A DNA stretch of 20,463 bases from Botryllus schlosseri. Its lineage: Eukaryota; Chordata; Ascidiacea; Stolidobranchia; Styelidae. Shown here piece by piece: positions 8,875-17,800 of this stretch (the stretch's first letter is position 1; each line of letters starts with the position of its first letter). Where the stretch lies: positions 1-20,463 of the forward strand of contig ATSW01069969.1 in assembly GCA_000444245.1 (NCBI GenBank), in the 5' to 3' direction. Position numbers and translations under genes: made by a program. The notes under the pieces were generated by a model. It did not search any database and was not told where the DNA came from. It worked only from the letters and a program-made list of their open reading frames with translations.

Positions 8875-11800
8875 ATGTCGGAAGTTGATGAAGGTACTAC
8901 CGAAAACAATGTGTCTGAGGATAAATTGACAGAAGACCCGCCATCGCTTGTACAAGATCATGCTGAAGCTACTATTCCAGAAGCATCTGGTGATAATGAT
9001 AATTGCAATGACGCACCGGTAGAGATGGACACTATGCCGATAACAGAAGACGATACACATCAGGAGCAGGAGGAAGCAACTCCAGATCTGAAAAAAGAGT
9101 CCGATTCCAAATCGGCCGATGATAACGCGGTAGCAAGAGCCGAATTTAAGTCAATTTCCAATAGTGATATATTGCAAGCAAATGAAGACTCTCGGTCGTC
9201 TATACAGAGTGTAACATCATCAAGGAGCATAGACCCAATTCTAAAACAAGGCAGCTTGTAAGTATTCTAGTGTTTTCAAGACAGTCTTTATGAGAAAGAT
9301 ATTTTAATTTTTACCTTTACCTTGCAGGTTTTCTTCAATATCAGCATCCAATCTCATTGAATATCAATGGCCAATTGAAAGCACTTCTTCGGAATATTAC
9401 ATGATACAAGAGCAGATCAGTAGTTTCCTTGGTGTCACCTCATTTAAGAGGAAATATCCAGGTACAAATTTATTCAAATTTTCAGTGATTATTGTGAGAT
9501 ATGCTGTTTGCTTTGACGTGCACCCCTAGCTCGGCCCTTCCAAGTCATCATGTTACAGTGTAGTATACGATAGAGATACTGCGGCACATACTCGTACATT
9601 AGTATGCACCCTTTATTGTTGTTTTTGTCTACTACATTGCCAACGACCAGACTCGAAACAGTAGTTGTTGTCAGGATTACCAGTGAACTCTACCCTTGGT
9701 GAATTCGGCCTCACAAACTCGGCCATCGGGAAATTTTGTAATAAAGTGTATTAACAACTATTAATATGAATTATTAAACTACTAATATTATTATTATCAA
9801 GTGATTGGTCAATCTCAGATAGGGGAGAATTACGTGCTGTGGTAGATCTCGCAGTGCGAGAGCCTGATATCGAAGACTGCACCACGCACACTACTGGTTC
9901 ACCATGATTGGTTACTGGAATAAATCGAATGTAAAAAACATGGAAAGTCAATGACCGATTTTGCAGCTTCGTTCCGCTTCGCTGAGGCTGTATTCGGAAT
10001 AATTTTGCGGCAGCGACTAGAATTTCTGGCAATTCAAAAGTTATCTTCCAGAGGTCAGAATTTACTGAATCTGGTCTTGATCAAAAGCTACTGTCGCACT
10101 GATTCCGAAAATATAAATGAAAATATGGTCCTCTTTTCTGACTTCCAAAATATGGTAACCCTAGATATTATGGTTGGGGGATATTCATGTCAGGGCACCC
10201 TAATCTTGGGATACCATAACCCTAACTTGGACCCTAACCCACCACCAACCCTAATATCCCCCTCCTCCAACCCTAATATCCCCCTCCCCCAACCCTTATG
10301 TCCCTCCTCCCCTAACCCTAATCTTGGGATACCTTGACCCAAACTTTGACCCTAACCCACCACCAACCCTAATACCTCACCCCAACCTACAGTTGCAATA
10401 ACGAGCAGACCACGCGTGGTTAATATGTGAGCGTCGCGTTCTCTCCCGCGCTTACGCAATCCGTGATCACGTGATCTTATCACGCCGTGACTGCGTGATC
10501 TACGCATGCCCTGACCTCCGTACAATATTGACAAATCACTTGATAATAATATAATTAGTTTAGCCTAATAATTCATATTAATAGTTGTTGATACGCTTTA
10601 ATACAAAATTTCCCGAGGGCCGAATTCACCGAGGGCCGAGTGTGTGAGGCCGAAGTAACCGAGGGCCGAGTTCACTGGCAACCGTTGTCAGCAATTAGTT
10701 GCGCGTGACAGAGTGGATTTGGGGGCAACGTAAAACAGAACTCTCTGTTTAATAACCTGATTATTCTATGCAGAAACGCTCTCGTCACACAGGATTTATT
10801 TCTGAAAATGAACCGAGATTCCATAGGGGTTTCTTGCTTAGAATTATTTAGGTAATTAAACCGAAAATTTGGCGTGACATTGCTACCAATTCCACTCTGG
10901 GTCAGCGACACAAGCTATTTTATGCTGGGAATGATGTGATTCTTATTGACATGCACCTATTCTGCAATGATAGATATCGATCGTCATAAACTTGGACCAC
11001 AAGAACTCAATCATCTGATGTTGAAAATGCTTGTCAGTGAAGTACAAGTAACTCTCGGTAAGTAGGCTGGTCAGTGGTCGTTGTTTTTGTTAGAAGATAT
11101 AATTATACGTAGATTGTATTATACCTGAGATTTGTTTTCAATACCTAATATTTTAATTTGAATATCCCTTTGTGCTGTGTGAAAGTAATAATGTATTTCG
11201 CGCAATGTTTTTATTAGGTTTGACAGCTGTTAAAAGCCGAGATGTTTGGGATTTGATGATGAGAGAGTATCCGGAAAAATTCAACGAATACCTTGCTGCA
11301 CAAGATGAAAAAAAGAAAGAGAATATTAGAGGGAGACATCAGCAATATACTGCAGTGAGTACGCAGCTTCTAACCTGTCGATATTTTTACTATATCAATC
11401 AAAATATTCAGGTTTATTTCAATACGAATATATCATCCAATTAGAGATTGATGTTCTGTACCTCCAGGAAACTCTTCATCTATCAAATCATTTAATGTTG
11501 ATCACGGTAATTCTATTGACCAACGCCTGGATACATTTTGCTATTCCACTATTATAGGGACCTAAACCCCAAATGCTGGGCATTTCACTATCTTTAGATT
11601 TGTGTGTGACTATGAAATTTGTTTTCCTAGCATGTCCCTGATTTTGAAAATATAGGAATTTCTAAGCTATTTCACTTTCATTTGTCGAGCAATGCCAGGG
11701 ATATCTAATCTAGACCAATAATTTGGCATCACAAGGCTTTGGAGCCCGGCTTTCAATTTGGTGAATGTCATTTAACACGGTGCATACTTAACAATCTAGC

Positions 11801-14800
11801 CATCGGTCGAAAAATCGCAATTGCCAAACTACATGAAGAAGGCTATGAAGCAGGTTTCCGATTTCAACGCCAGACTCAACCGACGTCGGAAAGAGGAATA
11901 CGCCGTTTATTACGATATGCAGACCAACGTAGGTTTCAAAATGTAACAGACAATGATGATTGTAGGAACGCTATTCCTCGATTCAACGGTTCTTCCAGGT
12001 TCTTCAACTGCCTAAAATCAGACGTAAAAAGCTCCACCCGGACCTCACAAGACCAAGTCTCTATCCATGCTCTCTCATACCTGGTCAATTTCAGGAGTAC
12101 TGCCAAAAGTGAGTTGGTTGGTGTAGGAAACCATTTTCTGTTGAAATGTGTTACCAGCTGAATACAATGTGTGAGTGCAGTGTGTGGTACTTCAAAAATG
12201 CTACTCTCACCAGTATTTTGTTATTTTCAATGCCTTAATTACTGTCGTACAGGTATACTTCGGATGAACTGGGGTATTTCCCTCTCAATACAGCGATTCA
12301 CGGCCCGCCTGCGCCAACTCCCGACGAAATCAGTGAATTGATGCAATATTCCGGCTCTGAAAGTGAATCGGTATGCAATGCATTCATATGACTTCATTTA
12401 CAATTGAAATTGAACAAATATTTTCTGTGTTCATGGCATTTCCTTCTACGTCTATTCAATTACTTTACAAACGTCATGTGACATTAAAAATTCAAGTCAT
12501 GATTGTATTTAGGAAGAAGAGGAGGTGATGGAGACTGACGCAATTGCAAGCAAATCAGAGCGATACCCTGTAAATGAGCAGGACCGTGAAGAGAGTACGG
12601 AGAAAGGTAACTTATGCAAAATTTGTTTTCCAAAATCTAGGTTTGATTCGGAAATTGCGGATTACGAGCCATTACGTAATTGTTGCAGAATTATCGCACA
12701 TAGCTGAGCATTTTGATGTAGGCTTGTTCCAGGGTTGTAACCAAGTCTCAAGTCAATCTCACCTCTATAGTGTTGACTCGAGACAAGTCCATTCATTTGT
12801 AATTCGCCACCGAGTCGAGTACGAGTCCAAGTCAGCGAGCAGAGGGTCGAGTCTGAGTCATGGTATTATGACTCGAGTCCAAGTCGTTACGTTGACTGCT
12901 CAGTTTCGAGTTGAAGTATTGTTGAAACCACTTTTTATAACTCTGTTTGGTGATATCGAATGGTTCGCATTTAAAATATGCTAACTTTCATCGCTTTTAA
13001 CAGGTTATGGTCGCATTTTCAAGTACTAATACCAATAGGCGAAATACCAACAGTGTGGTTACTTTACTATTCTTTGAATTACAATGAAATGTCGATCTTG
13101 GTCGTCTGAGACTCGAGACGTGCGCAATGACTCGAGTCGAGTCATTACAACCCTGGCTTGCTCGCTTGCAGATCCAATTATTTGATGGTCTTTCTTTAAG
13201 TTCTCGTATTGAAACTGTTTTAAGACTGTGCGTACCCATTTAGCATTGTCCAGGCGTCATTACAATCAATCCTTTGGTTCAGAAAGCCACGAGGAAGTGA
13301 CCCGAAGCTCGAGTCCGTCCAAAATCGAAGAATCGGAAATCAACGAAGAAAGCTCAAATTCCACTGATACCATTTCCAACAAAGATCAAAGTGTGGCAGG
13401 TTCGGAACAGGCCAGCAACTCTGCCCCTACTAAGGAAGAACTGATGCAAAACTACATCGAGGTGTGAACATGCACTATTGCAACAATTATCGTATATTGT
13501 TCCTTTCCGCTCTACAGTCAATTCTATTGATGAATGATTACTCTTTTTGTCATTTCCCTAATCTCAATTGACGGTAGATCCTGTTTTTATTACAACAGGA
13601 TCCTGATAAACCAATGTGCGGGATTTGTCTTCACGATGAAACGTCGAATAAGAAGGGAGAGCCAGAGGATCTAATCAGCTGCTCGCAGTGTGATAATTAC
13701 GGTAAGATGGGTTTTTGTGTCGTTTGTGCTGGTGTTGCGAAAAACCGTAGACAGACACGGTGCCTACAGTTTGCGTATCTGAAGAGTCACATAATTGAGT
13801 AGAGTCAATAGTAATACTCGGCAGTCATTATTTAGCAGATTTTTTCTGTGGTTTTGTGTTATTAGTGAATTGTGACTTAACCCTTTTGAAATCTGAGACC
13901 TCTGATGGCTTAGACCAGTGGTTCTCAACCGGGGGTCCGCGAAGCAATTTCAGGGGGTCCGCGAGACCTCCAAATTTTTAGTATGGTTGATATTCTAATT
14001 TTCATTTTTTTATTTGAGAAAGCATGAGGCAGTTTCGCACAACAACTGCTAAAACCTCATGACTCATATCATCGTAATAATCGTCTGACATGATCGTAGT
14101 GTGGAAATTCATTTTCATTGCCAATTTTCCATTAACCTGCTGATGCAAACATATTGCTGTTTAGAGACGTTTTGTTGGGGTTTGTGGAAAAAGTAAGAAT
14201 ATGGAGATAGTAACGTCAATCAGGGTGACTTCGTAATGTCTGCGAAACCTTCTCGATTTGAAGTTGTCAGTCTCATCAAATTAGTGAACAGTCGTTTGAA
14301 ATAAAAGGTTCCGGATTATTTCACTAATTTGTCCCAATGCAGGGATTGAAACCTCGCCCCAAAACCCATTTTATCCTGTGATATACATAACCATTATTTG
14401 AACAGCTTCTTGGAGGCACAGAATTTCAATATACAATTGAATAGTATATTCATTATTCATATTGAAATGAACCCAAATATTTTTGGCTGAAACCCGTCAT
14501 AAATCGGACAATGGTATACATGCTCCTAAAGCTGGGCTATCAGATTTGGCGCATTCTGATTGCGGATGCCCTATGGACAAGGCTGTTGTTTTGATGAACA
14601 AGGAGTGTTTCGTTGCTATCAAAGCATTACGCTCCAACCCTGAGATTCATGTCACCAGTTATATTGGTATGCAGCAGCCTTGTCTTGTTAATGTTCAATT
14701 GTTCATGGTCAAAAATGTGTGCTCGTAAATATATATGTAAAACCGAACAGAACAAGTAGTTTCATGACAGTCTTTCTCAGGTTGGAAAACTTGGATCCAT

Positions 14801-17800
14801 TCTTTGGCGCATAAAATTTGTCTATACTTCTAGATTAGGATTTTACCTTGACCTCGGAAACTCTAAACGGTCCGATCAAAATGCCGTCGCGGGCCGAATC
14901 CGGCCCGCGGTCTGTTGCCCGTCCCTGCGCTAGATGCTGGACGTGATATGTTTATATAATATTTGTTTCTTGATTTTGATGCCATAAATGTTGCGATCGC
15001 ACCAAAAGTATCGTCGAAGCGTTATGCGTTAATATTGCATTAGCCCCCATCTATCTTTGCGGAAATGGTTTTCGGCACTCCTCGTTCATATCAAAACGAA
15101 GACGCGGATTTTCAAGACACGACCACGTACTTCAAGAAATACGGCAGCAAAATTAGCTTTGAAATAATAGAAGTCTACCAATTTCTACATAAATACTATG
15201 ATGTTATTTGCATGAAAAATCATTATTTTGCTATTCATCTCAAGCCTACAGTTCATATTTGCACAAGACAGATATGAAGGTTGCACCATAATAGAGCTAA
15301 AATTGAACTAAAACTTCAAGGGGTCCGCGAGAGTCCGTGACGGTCAAAAGGGGTCCGCGAAGCCAAAAATCTTGAGAACCACTGGCTTAGACCAACTTCA
15401 TATGGTGATATCTTGACTCGTATACGTCCTAGAGGCGTCATATTGGTGTGTACGAAAAGCTAGCAATTTTCTGATTTATATGATACCTAATTCAAAGTGT
15501 AAGGCATGAAAGTTTTCGAGTACCGACGATCTTACATGAGGAGTTCGGCCGAAAATACGCAGGCCTAAAGAAGTGGTTATCACCCAAAATTTCCAGATAT
15601 TTTCCGAGTGGGAAATAGAGTCAGAAATTCTGCCAGAACATCAGAAGTAGGCTTGTGTACCGCATTCTGTATAGTTTTTCACCGTTTCAAACATCAAACC
15701 TTGTTGTGGGACGTATTCTGAGGGGGTTTGTTAATTTTGGTCACGCTTCGGTGATTTTCAAGAACATAGTCAAGTTGAAATCCAAGTTTGTGACCGAATA
15801 TGAGTCATAAACTGGTTTACTATGCCTGCAAATGGTTGGATACGACAAGAGAAAGCATACCACATTGTTTCATGCCATTAACTGGGCGGTAGGGATCCAA
15901 TTCGGTATTGATCTTGAACTTGACCATTATGACCACTCACTGACCACGGCCATATGTAAATTTTAAGTATTTTTGATTTTTCGATATCTGGCGAGCCGCA
16001 CGGTTTACGGCAATGGTTGACGGCTTGTTCGAAACCGGGCAACGGTGGCTGCACACCGATGCATCATTTTCGACTCTCTGACGTTATCCCGGGGGTCAGT
16101 CTTGAAAAATGAATGAGGAAGAGATTTTTTAGAAAAAAAGTTGGTTTATTTAATCTTAGACATGTCTAGGGGTGTTGATAGAGAGAGCGGAAACGGTAGA
16201 AGGCTATACCCCGCCCGCTTTTAAATTGGAACAGCTCAGATTCAAGTCTCGGTGAGGTCACGGTATGAATTTCAAAAGTGATGCTCAGTTCTGCAAAAAA
16301 CTGCAGATTTTAGAAGGGTTAGCTGAGTTAACTAAAATTCGGCTAAGCCACTACTAGTCGGTTAGTGGACTGTTCTTGGTACAATTGAGAAGCCCTGCAT
16401 CACAGTGGCATATCCAGAGCAGTAGCAGTGCGATTACAATACGTTTTCCGCAACCGATTCATATTTGCGCGATTCGTTGCGCCAAGTCACATTCATTTTT
16501 TTCAGGTCATCCGTCTTGCTTGGACATGAGCAAAGAGCTGGTGTCGGTGATTGTGACCTACAACTGGCAGTGCCTCGAATGTAAGACCTGCACTTATTGC
16601 AACAAGCCGCACCACGAGGACAAGATGATGTTCTGCGACCGATGCGATCGAGGGTATCACACGTTTTGCGTCGGCCTGCGCAACTTACCGTCAGGTACTA
16701 CTTATTCGCGTTTTCAAACGCTGTTTTGAGCTTCTGAAGCAGCCTCATTTTTTTTGTGTTTTGTGATCCAAGTCGAGGAGACACTTGAATTATTTTGTTC
16801 CTTCTCTTGCAAGAAAAATAACCGCGAGCCCAAGTTTTGTGTCAACTTTGTTTAACTGTAATTGAATTATATTTTACTTTTCGAGGTTGTTGACGATTGG
16901 ATATTGACAGAGGTGGTCAGCAACCGCGTACCACTTTTTCTAAAGATTCGTGTAGGTCTGCGTACTTGCAACATCTGAGTCGGTGGTTCTCAATCGGGGG
17001 TCCGCGCCGCCTCAAAATAGTTTAACATCAAAATTGTATTTTCTTAAATTCGGAAAATCACGAGGCTGTTTCGCTTCATTACTAGTAAAACTCCGGAGCT
17101 CACATCAACAGAATGGCCGCCTGAGATAATATCGTACTGCGCAGACTCATTTTATTGCTAATTTGCCAATAGCCGAAACACAATCATTTTGATGAATAGA
17201 GATGTTTTGTTGGGGATTGTGGAAAAAAATGTTGGATGAGTGAGGTCAATCACGGTGACTTCGAAATTGTTACAAAATGCATTGTGATATACATAACCCT
17301 TTTTTCCACAATAACTTCAAGATAAGCTGCTAGATAGAAATGACCAGGCTTGATGTCATATGTCCATTAAAAAATTTGCTTGTCAATTTTGGTGCCATAT
17401 TTGTTGCGATCATACCCAAATGTGTCGTCGTAAGCGTTATCCTTCATTAGTACACTCGCCACCACCTATATTTGTGGAAATGGATTTTTGGTATCGTTCA
17501 TATCGAATCGAAGGCACGTATTTTCAAGACACGATCACGTATTTCCAGAAATGCAGTTGCTGAATTTACTTTAAAATAATAGAACATGAATGGTATGGTC
17601 ATATTTACAAGACAATCCGTTTTGTTGCTGTTTATGACCAGGCCTACAGTTATCATTTTCACAAGACAGATGATGATTGCACGATGATTGACTAAATTTG
17701 AACTAAAACTCAGTGAGGGTCAATGACGGTCCGAAAGGGGTCCGCGAAGACAAAAAGGTTGAGAACCAGTGATCTAAGTGGTTATATTTTCATACTGCTT

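Larger units (their letters stand above)
9681..10677. mobile_element. Foldback / long-inverted-repeat element with a minisatellite core
   Basis: The left arm (about 9681-9815) and right arm (about 10530-10677) are inverted copies, starting CAGTGAACTC and continuing through CTCACA-AACTCGGCC, CGGGAAATTTTGTA, CAACTATTAATATGAATTAT and TATTATCAAGTGATT. By eye the match is roughly 80-90 percent with small gaps. The right arm also has three to four copies of a CCGAGGGCCGA unit; the left arm keeps fewer. The CAGTG terminus would fit a hAT derivative, but no matching 8-bp target duplication was found and the true ends may extend 10-20 bases further out. No transposase is encoded, so it would have been mobilised by another element. 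Confidence 0.75.
9462..10973 (+). other. PHF10 intron 2 (1,512 bp), mostly a foldback element
   Basis: The intron splits a GAT codon inside the SAY domain (KYP|D). About two thirds is the inverted-repeat element at roughly 9681-10677. The remaining flanks (9462-9680 and 10678-10973) show no coding sequence or recognisable repeat. Confidence 0.7.
13702..16505 (+). other. PHF10 intron 10 (2,804 bp), interrupting PHD1
   Basis: This intron splits the first PHD finger between the CSQC pair and GHPSC (Tyr|Gly junction, phase 1). About 1.5 kb is the hAT element at 13916-15384. The remaining part, 15393-16505, shows no gene. It contains a short stretch at 16225-16245 that resembles a tRNA B box, without a matching A box or cloverleaf. 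Confidence 0.7.

Noticed and set aside
10193-10390. True interstitial telomere array
   Set aside because: Perfect CCCTAA hexamers are not in long runs; the sequence is better described as a 118-bp minisatellite unit.
13228-13243. Acceptor at CCAG 13258 for PHF10 exon 9
   Set aside because: It breaks the phase from exon 8; the TTTAG acceptor ending at 13243 keeps the frame through the rest of the exon.
14483-14728. 81-codon plus-strand frame as a hAT transposase fragment
   Set aside because: No RNase H-like or hAT dimerisation motif could be seen, so it is left as unassigned element interior.
16212-16260. Possible tRNA-derived SINE promoter (B-box-like GATTCAAGTCTC)
   Set aside because: There is no A box at the right distance and no cloverleaf or SINE tail.
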